A stretch of 38,755 bases of DNA from Bacteroidales bacterium (GTDB taxonomy: Bacteria > Bacteroidota > Bacteroidia > Bacteroidales > UBA7960): the NCBI GenBank assembly GCA_012521995.1, contig JAAYLH010000109.1, forward strand, positions 1 through 38,755, given 5' to 3'. Within the stretch, counting starts at the first letter, position 1; each line of letters opens with the position of its first letter. This document shows positions 7,240-15,705 of the stretch, one piece after another. A program made the position numbers and the translations under genes. The notes beneath the pieces were generated by a model, which saw only the letters and a program-made list of their open reading frames with translations, was not told where the DNA came from and did not search any database.

Positions 7240-8514
7240 TCAGGCCTCCAGTTCTTTAAACAGTTTGGCTGTCTGCCGCTTGTAAATGCCAATGCCTGAA
7301 AGTGCTGTGCCAATTACCGTTGACAGTACCCCCGGAATGAAGCCCAGGTAGAATGCGGGAGGCGTGATGCGGCAGCGGATGGCGTTGGGCATCATCATGG
7401 AGGCTCCGTCCATCATTCCCTCAATATTTATGCCATGGGTTTCCATGTACCAGGCCAGCAGCAAGCCCAGGGCTGTGCCTATCACTGAACCGACAATGCC
7501 AATGATGATTGACTCATAGATCATGCTGCGGTAAATGTGACCCTTTTCTTCTCCCATGGCCAGGCGGATGCCCACCTCACCATATCGCCTGAGGCCACCC
7601 AGCAAACCTGCGTTCCATAAGACGAGCCCCATGGCGATGATAAAGATAAGCGAAATGTATTTGGCCCAAATGTCGGCCATTTGCACGTAGGTGGCCATGC
7701 TGCCCTGCTGGCTCAGGGTTTTCATCACAGGGGCATACTCATCAGGATCATCTTTATAGCCTGCGTTGAAGGCTTTAATGGTATCATAGGCGCGTTCATC
7801 ATCATAGAAGCCGTCACCGAAAAACCCAATGATTTCTCCCGCAGCATCCTGCATGTCGAGGGCCAGGCGCACGTCCTCAATATCGGCGATAAGGGTGCCC
7901 CTGTCGAGTGTTTCTACACCGAAGGAGAGGGTCCCTGCTACGGTGAAGTTGTGCATGATCATACTGCCATTCATGCTCGAGCCGATGAAAGTGATTTCCT
8001 CGCCAGGCTCAACAAGCATCTTCTGTGAAAAGGCCTCGCTGATCAGGACCTCGCCGGCTTCCTTTGGCAGGGATCCCCTCACCAGTACCCGTTCAAATTC
8101 CAGGCGTTTTACTTCCCGGGTGTTTTCTGAAAGAAGATCCAGGCCCATACCCACAGCAGGACCCTGGGCGCGGGTTTGGCCCGACTCATCAGGGATGTCT
8201 AGCAGCCCTCCGAATTGGATGCGCTCGGCCCATTCCATGCCTGGAAATAGCAGGGAAAGTTCCTCCCTCAGGGCAGAGACCTCCAGCAGGGCGAGGTCGT
8301 TGGGCAGCTGGTTCATTTCTTCAGCATAAGCGCGGGTCATTACCTTTACGTGGCCATGGGTAAACCTGGCGTTGAGTTCAATGGTCTCGCCCATAAAGCC
8401 CGTGATGTAAGCTTGCATCCACACCGTAAGGAATACCCCAATGGTCACCACGATAATGGGCAGGCGGCTGCGGCTTTTGTCGCGTATGAGTCCCTTGATC
8501 AGAAATTTTATCAT
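7240..8514 (-). CDS. ABC transporter permease, FtsX/LolE type (second subunit)
   Basis: A 424-residue permease with one N-terminal transmembrane helix (about 18-38), a large periplasmic domain (about 40-285) and three C-terminal helices (about 290-310, 335-360 and 385-412). This is the MacB/LolC/E topology. The cytoplasmic loop after helix 2 reads RRYGEVGIRLAMGEEKGHI, the usual FtsX-family coupling segment contacting the ATPase. Its start overlaps the upstream permease stop by 4 bases (ATGA), implying translational coupling. The partner permease differs strongly, suggesting a heterodimer like LolC-LolE. Cargo is not known; lipoprotein or lipid extraction is inferred from the LolA-like neighbour. 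Confidence 0.9.
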   Translation of the reverse strand: MIKFLIKGLIRDKSRSRLPIIVVTIGVFLTVWMQAYITGFMGETIELNARFTHGHVKVMTRAYAEEMNQLPNDLALLEVSALREELSLLFPGMEWAERIQFGGLLDIPDESGQTRAQGPAVGMGLDLLSENTREVKRLEFERVLVRGSLPKEAGEVLISEAFSQKMLVEPGEEITFIGSSMNGSMIMHNFTVAGTLSFGVETLDRGTLIADIEDVRLALDMQDAAGEIIGFFGDGFYDDERAYDTIKAFNAGYKDDPDEYAPVMKTLSQQGSMATYVQMADIWAKYISLIFIIAMGLVLWNAGLLGGLRRYGEVGIRLAMGEEKGHIYRSMIYESIIIGIVGSVIGTALGLLLAWYMETHGINIEGMMDGASMMMPNAIRCRITPPAFYLGFIPGVLSTVIGTALSGIGIYKRQTAKLFKELEA

Positions 8515-9686
8515 TGCAGTTTCCCCCTTAAAGCTTCAGTAGGATTCATTTTGGCAATCTTTCGCGAAGGCAGGTAACTGACAACGGCCGTGGTAATCAG
8601 CACCAGCAGCACCGTTGAAATCACCAATCCGATTGTATAAACAGGGTAAAGGGTCTGCGCCATGGCCATGCCAAAATCGCTGGCATCCATGGGCAGGGTC
8701 CAGCCAACCTTGGCTTGCCAGTACAGGATTGGCAAACCATAAATGGAGGCAGCAATGGCGGCCAGAACGGCATGCATGGTGCCTTCCACAGTAAACAGCC
8801 CCACCACCTCCCTGCGGGTATAACCCAGGGCTACATAGGTGCCGATTTCCTTCTGTCTCCTGAAAATAGAAAGTATCTGGGTATCGAAGATGGCCAGCAT
8901 GGCCAGCAAAAGCAAAATGCCATACAATATGGTCTGCGCCGTGCTTTTGGTTTTGATTAGTTCATCCACCTGCCTGGTAAGCACCTCTTTGGGCTTCAGG
9001 GTCCAGCCGGTTAATTCAGCCCTGGGCGCTTCGGGGTCGCGGTAGCTGAGTATGGTGGCGTGGCCTTCCAGCAGGGTCAGCTCTTCAAGCCGTTCGAGGG
9101 GGATGTAGACCTGCCCCGCTTCAACCCCAGGCACATTGGAAGAAAAGATGTCGACGATGAGGATCTCAGCCGCATCAAAGGTGCCGTTGGCATCGCGCCA
9201 GCGTATTGTAACAAGGTCGCCTGTTTCCAGCTTGTTGCTGCTGGCCATCAACAGCCCAATAAAGGCAGGGATGGCATCCACCACGGTATCCAGCTTTTCC
9301 GTGGGGAGCTTCCATATGCTCTGCCCGCTGCGGATGCCCCTGATGGTGACGCCTTGCATGCGTCCATTGGGGAATATGTGCCCGGGGATGAGTAAGGTGG
9401 GCTCCATATCGCCAGCCTCAATTTCAGGCATCACCTCTGCGGGAATGAGCGCATGGCTGATGTCGAGTGTCAGCGGATCGAAGGGGTCATAGGTTTCCTG
9501 CCAGTATTGCCCTCCTGCGATCTCGTATTGGGTCATGTCGGTTTTTGCCTGGTGATCCCAGCCTACCATAATGCCTTTAATCCAGATGATCACCACAAAG
9601 GAAAAGGAAAGCACCAAAACGTTCAGCCAGGTTCGCAGCCCGGCCCCGATCAGGTTTCGGTATGCCAGTTTTATTGCGAGTAACAT
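8511..9686 (-). CDS. ABC transporter permease, FtsX/LolC type (first subunit)
   Basis: A 391-residue permease with a first transmembrane helix near 20-42 (LNVLVLSFSFVVIIWIKG), a periplasmic domain to about 255, and three C-terminal helices. The loop FRRQKEIGTYVALGYTRREV after the second helix is a characteristic FtsX coupling segment. The tail SYLPSRKIAKMNPTEALRGKLQ is typical of MacB/LolC permeases. It lies 12 bases downstream of its ATPase and overlaps the next permease by 4 bases, so the three form one transcriptional unit. Confidence 0.9.
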   Translation of the reverse strand: MLLAIKLAYRNLIGAGLRTWLNVLVLSFSFVVIIWIKGIMVGWDHQAKTDMTQYEIAGGQYWQETYDPFDPLTLDISHALIPAEVMPEIEAGDMEPTLLIPGHIFPNGRMQGVTIRGIRSGQSIWKLPTEKLDTVVDAIPAFIGLLMASSNKLETGDLVTIRWRDANGTFDAAEILIVDIFSSNVPGVEAGQVYIPLERLEELTLLEGHATILSYRDPEAPRAELTGWTLKPKEVLTRQVDELIKTKSTAQTILYGILLLLAMLAIFDTQILSIFRRQKEIGTYVALGYTRREVVGLFTVEGTMHAVLAAIAASIYGLPILYWQAKVGWTLPMDASDFGMAMAQTLYPVYTIGLVISTVLLVLITTAVVSYLPSRKIAKMNPTEALRGKLQ

Positions 9687-9698
9687 GGGTACGGTCTT

Positions 9699-10391
9699 TT
9701 AATGGTTGCGTATGATTTCTTCATTGTCTACCTTGCCATCCAGCAAAAATATCTTGCGGTGGAGGTAATTGATTACCTTCTCGTCATGCGTAGCGAAAAG
9801 GAAAGTAGTGTTCAATTCCTGATTCAGGTTTTCCATCATTTTCAGGATGTTGTGCGAGTTGGCCGCGTCCAGGTTTGCGGTGGGCTCATCGGCAAGCACC
9901 AGCGAGGGCCTTTTTACCATAGCCCTGGCAATGGCTACACGCTGGCATTCACCACCCGAAAGCTGCGGGGGTTTGGATTGCACCTTATCGGTCAGGCCCA
10001 CCCATTCCAGGGCATCCATGATCATCTTTTTTCGTTCTGTCACGTTTAGCTTCAGTAAAAGCAAGGGGAACTCCACGTTCTCGTACACAGTATGCACCTG
10101 CAACAGGTTATAGCTCTGGAAAATGAAGCCAAGGCTTTCTTTGCGCAACTGAGCCGCTTCTTTCTGGTTAAGCTTCCCTATGGCCCTGCCCAATACGGTT
10201 ACCGAGCCTTCCGTAGGCACATCCAGCGAACCTATGATATTGAGCAGGGTGGTCTTTCCCGATCCGCTTGGCCCGATCAGCCCCGCAAACTCCCCCTTCC
10301 CGAAGTTCAGGTCTACACCCCTGAGGGCCGTAAATTCGCCCTTCCCCATCGGGAAGCGCTTTACAAGGTTTTTTATCTCAATGATTTCCAT
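9699..10391 (-). CDS. ABC transporter ATP-binding protein (LolD/MacB type)
   Basis: A 230-residue ATPase with all expected motifs: Walker A GPSGSGKTT at 40-48, Q-loop Gln92 in FIFQSYNLL, signature LSGGE at 144-148, Walker B LVLADEPT at 164-171, D-loop ANLD and the switch His in FATHDEKV. The SYNLLQVHTVYENVEFPL segment is typical of the LolD/MacB/FtsE subfamily that powers FtsX-type permeases in mechanotransmission rather than substrate translocation. It is 12 bases from the first permease gene and 52 bases from the upstream barrel gene. It energises the neighbouring permease pair. Confidence 0.95.
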   Translation of the reverse strand: MEIIEIKNLVKRFPMGKGEFTALRGVDLNFGKGEFAGLIGPSGSGKTTLLNIIGSLDVPTEGSVTVLGRAIGKLNQKEAAQLRKESLGFIFQSYNLLQVHTVYENVEFPLLLLKLNVTERKKMIMDALEWVGLTDKVQSKPPQLSGGECQRVAIARAMVKRPSLVLADEPTANLDAANSHNILKMMENLNQELNTTFLFATHDEKVINYLHRKIFLLDGKVDNEEIIRNH

Positions 10392-10443
10392 GGCGGTTGT
10401 TTTTGGTCAAAAAGCATAAAGGTCTATTGAAAAACCCCGGTTT

Positions 10444-11607
10444 TTAGTGATTATACACAATCATGAGTTGAAACCCCTTGCCTGCAAACATTTGTGCACC
10501 TTCCGACTGCTGTGGCAACTGGAAGGAATCGGGGTTCCAGAACCCCATCAGGTAAAAGGTGAAACGGTTCATTTGCCGCTGCCAGTTTGCAAAGGAGTAG
10601 AAGTTTTTATGAGTCCAGTCGTAATACAGGATGGTGCTGATATTGTCGAAAATGCTGAAGGGGTAGGAAAAGGAAGTGGCCGAGAAATGGGTGTTGTTTT
10701 TAAAGGCAAAGGGTTCGTTGTCATATGAAAACAGAAGCTGCTCCACGATCATGTGCAATCCGTTTCCCAGGTTGAAGGTATAATCCGCGCCCAGGTTCAG
10801 GATTTCCTGATTGGTGAATTCTTGTACGTCCAATCGCTTGTTAATCCAGGTGCCTTCCAGCCAAAGTCCCACTTCCACATCCAGCTTGACGTCAAATCCA
10901 TAGCGGTTTTCAGGAATGTTATCAATGGAGGGGACGCTCCAGTAGGGGATAGAAAGATCAGCCTTTCGATGGTGAAACGTCAGGGCGGCTTCCCCCCGGG
11001 GCACTGGCATCTGAAATCGTCCCCCGAATTCAGGGGTTTTCTTTGTCGTGGTGCCAAGCTCCCAAGTCTTAGGCCCTTCATTGCCATACAGCCCCCACAG
11101 CCAAATGTTGGCGTTATTCAAAAAGAAGTATCTGCCCAGCAATCCCCACACCCCGTCGGTCAGTTGAAGAGGGTCGCGCGGGTCCACCTGGTCAAACCAC
11201 ATCAGCGGCCTGAGCATCGTGGCTGAACCGAAATTGATCTTTTGCAAGCCCAGCCTCAGCTCAAACTGATCGGTGGCAAAACGTCCCCAGGCACGGTAGG
11301 GTTTGATCTTGCCGTCTGTGCTCAAACTATCGAACGGATGAAGGCCACCCTGCCCGCTGATGTTTGCGGAAAATTCTAAATCAAATTGTTTCCCGCCTTC
11401 TGGCAGCAACTTGAAATCAAATTGGGGAATATAGCGGGCCCCCATCCACAGCGGCAAATCATTACCCGGGTTCACATTGGCCCAGGCCGATGCCTGCCCC
11501 TGGAATCCAAAAGCCTGCTGGCCGCTGCCTTTATCAACCAGCAGCAAGACCAACCCCAATAATAAATAGGTCTTTTTAAACAACATTTTATCCGTTTCTT
11601 TTCTCAT
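10444..11607 (-). CDS. Outer-membrane beta-barrel protein of the TetR/ABC operon
   Basis: A protein of about 387 residues with a signal peptide (core LFKKTYLLLGLVLLLVDKG, cleaved near SGQQ). The mature region consists of alternating amphipathic strands with many aromatic residues, such as YRAWGRFATDQFELRLGLQK and NRFTFYLMGFWNPD. It reads as a porin-like beta barrel of 14 or more strands. I do not recognise a named family. The chosen ATG at 11605-11607 has AAGGG about 8 bases upstream inside the end of the tetR gene; an ATG at 11586 is an alternative. Only three bases separate it from tetR. It could be the outer-membrane end of the export route. Confidence 0.8.
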   Translation of the reverse strand: MRKETDKMLFKKTYLLLGLVLLLVDKGSGQQAFGFQGQASAWANVNPGNDLPLWMGARYIPQFDFKLLPEGGKQFDLEFSANISGQGGLHPFDSLSTDGKIKPYRAWGRFATDQFELRLGLQKINFGSATMLRPLMWFDQVDPRDPLQLTDGVWGLLGRYFFLNNANIWLWGLYGNEGPKTWELGTTTKKTPEFGGRFQMPVPRGEAALTFHHRKADLSIPYWSVPSIDNIPENRYGFDVKLDVEVGLWLEGTWINKRLDVQEFTNQEILNLGADYTFNLGNGLHMIVEQLLFSYDNEPFAFKNNTHFSATSFSYPFSIFDNISTILYYDWTHKNFYSFANWQRQMNRFTFYLMGFWNPDSFQLPQQSEGAQMFAGKGFQLMIVYNH

Positions 11608-11610
11608 CAC

Positions 11611-12216
11611 TCAACCCTTACTGCTCATCGCTCCTTCCTCCCTGGGTATAATTCCAAAAGTGAATAATTTGGCCAGCTCCATCACCAGCTCCTGCGGAGT
11701 AGCGTACATATGAAGCATGGCAGGGTCAGAAAGCAGTTCGCTGATCTTGGTGGAGACAATAAAAAAGGCCTCAGGCTTAAAATCTTTGCGAAACCAGCCC
11801 TTACGCTGTCCGATCTTAAAGTCTTTTATGATCTCTTTCCAAACCAATCGGGTCTTCTCCTCTACATAAGCAGGGAGTCCCTTCTCTGGCCGGTTGTAAA
11901 AATCCTGCAAAAACTCACTGCTGATGTCGTTGGTCCCCTCCATCTTCATCTGCAGGATTTTTTGCATCTTTTCCTCAGGCGTTGTTTCTTTATCCGACAT
12001 GATTTGCTTGAACTGGGCGATGCCCTCATCAACCACCTGATCATAAACGGCTTTGGCCAATTCGGTCTTGTTGTCGAAATATCTGTAAAAGGTCATTTTG
12101 CTCACCAAAGCCTTGTGGCAGATCTCTTCCACGGAAACTCGCTTCAACCCGTGTTTCCAGAAAAGCTCCTTCGCACTGCCTAAAATGGCCTGGTATTTCC
12201 TGCTGGTCTTCTTCAT
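11611..12216 (-). CDS. TetR/AcrR family transcriptional regulator
   Basis: A 201-residue protein with the N-terminal TetR DNA-binding domain: an ILGSAKELFWKHGLKRVSVEEIC helix pair, then the recognition helix VSKMTFYRYFDNKTEL at residues 38-53. The C-terminal 140 residues are the variable ligand-binding and dimerisation domain. It is the first gene of the minus-strand envelope operon. By analogy with the family it likely represses that operon and itself, and possibly the divergent TonB receptor gene 126 bases away. Inducer unknown; a hydrophobic compound or envelope-derived lipid would fit the exporter context (inference). Confidence 0.93.
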   Translation of the reverse strand: MKKTSRKYQAILGSAKELFWKHGLKRVSVEEICHKALVSKMTFYRYFDNKTELAKAVYDQVVDEGIAQFKQIMSDKETTPEEKMQKILQMKMEGTNDISSEFLQDFYNRPEKGLPAYVEEKTRLVWKEIIKDFKIGQRKGWFRKDFKPEAFFIVSTKISELLSDPAMLHMYATPQELVMELAKLFTFGIIPREEGAMSSKG

Positions 12217-12238
12217 TTAGAATGATACAATTTTTTTA

Positions 12239-12277
12239 TAAAGTTACGAAAATATTTTTATGCACAATACATCGTAA
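12239..12277 (-). promoter_or_regulatory. Candidate promoter and operator region for tetR operon
   Basis: On the minus strand a TTG (12265-12267) and TAACTTTA (12239-12246) are separated by 18 bases, close to the Bacteroidota -33/-7 pattern with TAnnTTTG varied at the last base. An inverted repeat TTACGA (12244-12249) / TCGTAA (12272-12277) straddles it and could be a regulator site. This is pattern matching only. Confidence 0.35.
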
Positions 12278-12341
12278 TAAAAAAAGTATCTTTAATTTTT
12301 AATGAGAACATCTCAGAGGTTTGTTTGTTATTTTTTTACGA

Positions 12342-14438
12342 ATGTGTAAAAAACTATTATCGGTTTTATTGTTCCTTCTTATCGTCCTGCACGTCGGGGC
12401 CCGGGAAAATGATCCACCACCGCCAGAAGAACTGAGCCTGGAGGAGGTTGTGGTGTCGGCATTTAACTCTTCACGCAGGCTGCTTTCCATGCCGGGTTCA
12501 ATGACCCTGATTCCTTCGGGGCAGATCGAGGCTGAAAATCCTCTGACGGTATTGCCCCTGCTGCAACAGTCCAGCGGGGTCTATGCCCATTCGGGCACCC
12601 TGAGCACCAGCCGCATCACCATCCGTGGCATAGGGGCGAGGGAGCCCTATGCCACCGGGAAGATCAGGGCGTATTTCAACAACATACCCCTCACGAACGG
12701 GTCGGGCGTTTCCATTATTGAACACATTGACCCCACAATAATTGAGCGGATGGAGGTCATCAAGGGCCCCGCCACCAGCGTCTATGGGGCCGGACTGGGG
12801 GGCACCATCAACATCCTTGCCCGCCAGCCTGCCCTGCGCCCGGGTGGGGTCACAAATGCTACTCAGTTGGGTTCCTTTGGGCTTTTCCGCAATAGTATTT
12901 TGCTCGATGGATCACGGAAGGCTCTTTCGGGCAGCTTGGTGTACAGCAATACTTCGATGGATGGCTACCGCCAGAACAGCGAATACCGCCGCAATGCCCT
13001 GACAGGCATCGGGCAGTTCAGCTTCAGCCAAAAAACCCGTGGTACTGCCCTGGTCTATTTCTCCGACATGAAGGGATACATCCCCAGTTCCATCGACAGC
13101 CTTACTTTTATGCAGAACCCCCGGGCTGCTGCTGCAAACTGGCTGAACGTAAGAGGATTCGAGGATACGCGAAAACTGCTTGCCGGACTCTCTGTCCAGC
13201 ACCAGCTCAATACTGCATGGCAACTTGATTTCAGCTTGTTTGCCACCCTGCACAATGAGATGGAACGCCGCCCCTGGGATTTTCTTTTCGAGGACCGCGA
13301 GAGTGCAGGCACCCGTATCCGGGCTTCCTGGTTCCGGCAATCGGGACTGTTTCAGTGGCAAATTACGGGTGGTGGGGAGTTGTTCTTTGAAGATTTTCGC
13401 TACAAAACCAATGAGCACGACACGGAAGCGGGCCAGCAGGGCGGCCTCATCAGCCGCAACCGTGAGGAGATCCGCTTCTTCAATGTCTTTTTACAAACTG
13501 ACCTCGACTATGATAGATTGACCCTTTCCGGTGGAATAAACCTCAACTCCAACCGGGTGAACTATCGAGACCTGCTTCAGGCAGGGGGGATAGATCATTC
13601 AGCCATTTATAATTACGGGCTCATCCTGAGTCCCCGCCTGAGCGCCAATTACCGATACAACAACCTCCACGCAGTTTTTGCCACCCTCAGCCACGGCTTC
13701 TCACCCCCCTCCATTGCCGAAACCCTCAGCCCGGATGGATTTGTAAACCTGGATATCCTGCCTGAGAAAAGCTGGAATGTGGAAACCGGGTTCAGAGGAA
13801 GTCTCCTTCGTAACAGCTTGTTTTACGACCTGGGCCTTTACCGGATGCTGGTCAGGGACCTGCTGGTGGCAGCGCGCGTGGGACCTGATGCCTGGGTGGG
13901 AAAAAATGCCGGCAGCTCGGTGCACCAGGGCATAGAAGCCGAGATCAGCGGAAAGCTATTCAAGGCCTGGGTGCCTGCACAGCATTGGTATGCCCTGGAT
14001 GAAGCCGGCTGGCGACTGGCATACAGCCTCAACCATTTCCGGTTTAAAGAGTTTGCCGATCAGGGAGTGGATTTTTCGGGTAAGCAGATTCCCGGGGTGC
14101 CCGGCCAGTTTCTTTTCACCGGCATTTCTATAAATCTTGCTGGGGGAATTTACGGAAGGACTGATTTAATCCTGTCGGGTCGCATGCCGATGAATGATCT
14201 CAACACCCGTTATTCCGACGCGTATCACGTTTTAGACTTAACGCTGGGTTACCGTAAGGCTTTTGGAAAATGGGAACTTGACTTCTACGGATCGATCAAC
14301 AACTTTACCCGCCAGCATTATGCTTCCATGATCCTTGTCAATGCACCTTCCTTTGGCAATGCCATGCCGCGCTATTATTATCCCGGCCTGCCCGTCAACT
14401 ACGCACTGGGGCTGCGGTTAGCTTACCTCAGAAACTAA
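12342..14438 (+). CDS. TonB-dependent outer-membrane receptor
   Basis: A 698-residue receptor with a signal peptide (MCKKLLSVLLFLLIVLHVGA). A TonB-box-like LEEVVVSAF at about 34-42 is followed by a plug domain: MPGSMTLIPSGQIEAENP, ITIRGIGAR, then RMEVIKGPATSVYGAGLGGTI, the classic plug end. The remainder is a 22-strand barrel with frequent aromatic strands. The profile resembles siderophore/haem-type receptors (FecA/FhuE-like), not SusC, since the N-terminal carboxypeptidase-like domain is missing and the size is too small. There is no adjacent lipoprotein partner. It is divergent from tetR and could share its regulation. Substrate unknown; a ferric chelate or cobalamin-like ligand is a guess. 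Confidence 0.92.
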   Translation: MCKKLLSVLLFLLIVLHVGARENDPPPPEELSLEEVVVSAFNSSRRLLSMPGSMTLIPSGQIEAENPLTVLPLLQQSSGVYAHSGTLSTSRITIRGIGAREPYATGKIRAYFNNIPLTNGSGVSIIEHIDPTIIERMEVIKGPATSVYGAGLGGTINILARQPALRPGGVTNATQLGSFGLFRNSILLDGSRKALSGSLVYSNTSMDGYRQNSEYRRNALTGIGQFSFSQKTRGTALVYFSDMKGYIPSSIDSLTFMQNPRAAAANWLNVRGFEDTRKLLAGLSVQHQLNTAWQLDFSLFATLHNEMERRPWDFLFEDRESAGTRIRASWFRQSGLFQWQITGGGELFFEDFRYKTNEHDTEAGQQGGLISRNREEIRFFNVFLQTDLDYDRLTLSGGINLNSNRVNYRDLLQAGGIDHSAIYNYGLILSPRLSANYRYNNLHAVFATLSHGFSPPSIAETLSPDGFVNLDILPEKSWNVETGFRGSLLRNSLFYDLGLYRMLVRDLLVAARVGPDAWVGKNAGSSVHQGIEAEISGKLFKAWVPAQHWYALDEAGWRLAYSLNHFRFKEFADQGVDFSGKQIPGVPGQFLFTGISINLAGGIYGRTDLILSGRMPMNDLNTRYSDAYHVLDLTLGYRKAFGKWELDFYGSINNFTRQHYASMILVNAPSFGNAMPRYYYPGLPVNYALGLRLAYLRN

Positions 14439-14442
14439 AAAA

Positions 14443-14661
14443 CTATTTCTCTTTTTCCCTTTCTTCCTGCTCCTTACGTAGTCTTTTTCTCCAGAGGTAA
14501 TAAAAAAACACGACCAAAACGGGAATGACGATAAAAAGGACAATATTGCCGGGTGTCTCAAAGAAACGCACCGGCTCATTTTTTGTGGGGAAATGCGTGG
14601 GCGTCTGGCTAAAAGCCGCTATGGACTGAAGAAACAGAAAAAGGATTAACAGGATTCTCAT
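14443..14661 (-). CDS. Small exported membrane protein
   Basis: A 72-residue protein with a signal peptide (MRILLILFLFLQSIAAFSQ), a short soluble segment, one transmembrane helix at about 40-59 (NIVLFIVIPVLVVFFYYLW) and a highly charged basic/acidic tail (RKRLRKEQEEREKEK) in the cytoplasm. I recall similar small single-helix proteins in Bacteroidota genomes but know of no assigned function. It converges on the TonB receptor gene with only 4 bases between stops and lies 76 bases downstream of the aldolase gene. Confidence 0.7.
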   Translation of the reverse strand: MRILLILFLFLQSIAAFSQTPTHFPTKNEPVRFFETPGNIVLFIVIPVLVVFFYYLWRKRLRKEQEEREKEK

Positions 14662-14737
14662 GGGGTTTTTCTATCAGGGTTTCATTAAATTAACATACTG
14701 GGAAAAGGAAGGTTCACCATCAGGGGAAAAGCCCTGC

Positions 14738-15619
14738 TCAGAGGAGCTCTTCCATCAGGCGCATCAGTTGTTCCTTGTTTTCCTTTTTAATGGGGAGAAG
14801 AGGTCGCCTGGAAGTGCCCCCATAAAGGCCCAGGTGATCCATGGCTTCCTTCAGGGCCGGAACCCCCCATTGACGGGTGACAGCCAGGTTCAGGGCCACG
14901 ACCTTTTTCTGCAGGGCTTCAGCCTCCTCCAACTTTCCCTCCCTGAACAATTGATAGATCTCAATGCATTGTGCCGGGGCAATATTGGCCAGGGCGGCAA
15001 TGCCTCCCACGGCGCCCAGCTTCAGGGCAGGCAAAAGGAAGCCCGCCGAACCGGCCAAAACCTGGAAGCCCGGCTTGGCATCACGGATGATTTGCTCCAT
15101 TTTCTCCAGCTTGCCTCCCGAGTCCTTCAGACCAATGATGTTGGGATGGGCTGCAATGGCCAGGATGGTCTCCGCATTCATATCCAGCCCGCTGTTGGCG
15201 GGCATATTGTAAATGATCACTGGGATGGTGGAAGCCTCGGCCACGGCAGCATAATGGCTCACCAGCGCCTCCTGGTCGAGCTGGCCTTTGTAATAGGAGG
15301 GATTGAGCACCAGCACGGCATCAGCCCCTGCTTTCCCGGCCTCGCGGGTCAGCTGGATGGTATCGCGGGTCGACTCGCAACCTGTCCCCGCCAGCATCAG
15401 CTTCCCGGGCTCTATGGCTTCTCGCGCCGCATAAAAAGCCTCCAGCTTTTCCTTGTGGTCAAGCATCACCAGCTCCCCATTGGAGCCCAGCACCAGGAAT
15501 CCGGATAATTCATAGCGGCTGAGGTTATGAATGTTTGACCTGAGCTTGTCGGGACGCAATCGCTCCTCCTTATCGAAAGGCGTGGTAAGGGGAGGGAAGA
15601 TGCCATGAAGATCGATCAT
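14738..15619 (-). CDS. DapA/NanA-family aldolase, 4-hydroxy-2-oxoglutarate aldolase-like
   Basis: A 293-residue class I aldolase of the dihydrodipicolinate synthase family. The Schiff-base Lys165 lies in IIGLKDSGG and the catalytic Tyr137 in VIIYNMPANSG. The substrate loop is GSNGE at 45-49 rather than the GTTGE of DapA. Several segments match animal HOGA1, the 4-hydroxy-2-oxoglutarate aldolase, better than DapA: LAGTGCEST at 76-84, FQVLAGSAGFL, LGAVGG-ALAN and a C-terminal MDHLGLYGG. The likely reaction is cleavage of 4-hydroxy-2-oxoglutarate to pyruvate and glyoxylate, or a related 2-oxo acid. Its neighbour 86 bases upstream encodes a GhrA-like reductase that could take the glyoxylate. Family is secure; the exact substrate is inferred. 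Confidence 0.88.
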   Translation of the reverse strand: MIDLHGIFPPLTTPFDKEERLRPDKLRSNIHNLSRYELSGFLVLGSNGELVMLDHKEKLEAFYAAREAIEPGKLMLAGTGCESTRDTIQLTREAGKAGADAVLVLNPSYYKGQLDQEALVSHYAAVAEASTIPVIIYNMPANSGLDMNAETILAIAAHPNIIGLKDSGGKLEKMEQIIRDAKPGFQVLAGSAGFLLPALKLGAVGGIAALANIAPAQCIEIYQLFREGKLEEAEALQKKVVALNLAVTRQWGVPALKEAMDHLGLYGGTSRRPLLPIKKENKEQLMRLMEELL

Positions 15620-15705
15620 TGCTGTATTGTGTTTTTCTTGCGAATATAAGGCAAAAGGAATTCGCTTCCTTTTGGGTGACGAATCTTTTTTCTTTTACGC
15701 TCAGC

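Noticed and set aside
12342-14438. SusC-type receptor
   Set aside because: Too short, with no N-terminal carboxypeptidase-like domain and no SusD gene nearby; a siderophore-type receptor fits better.
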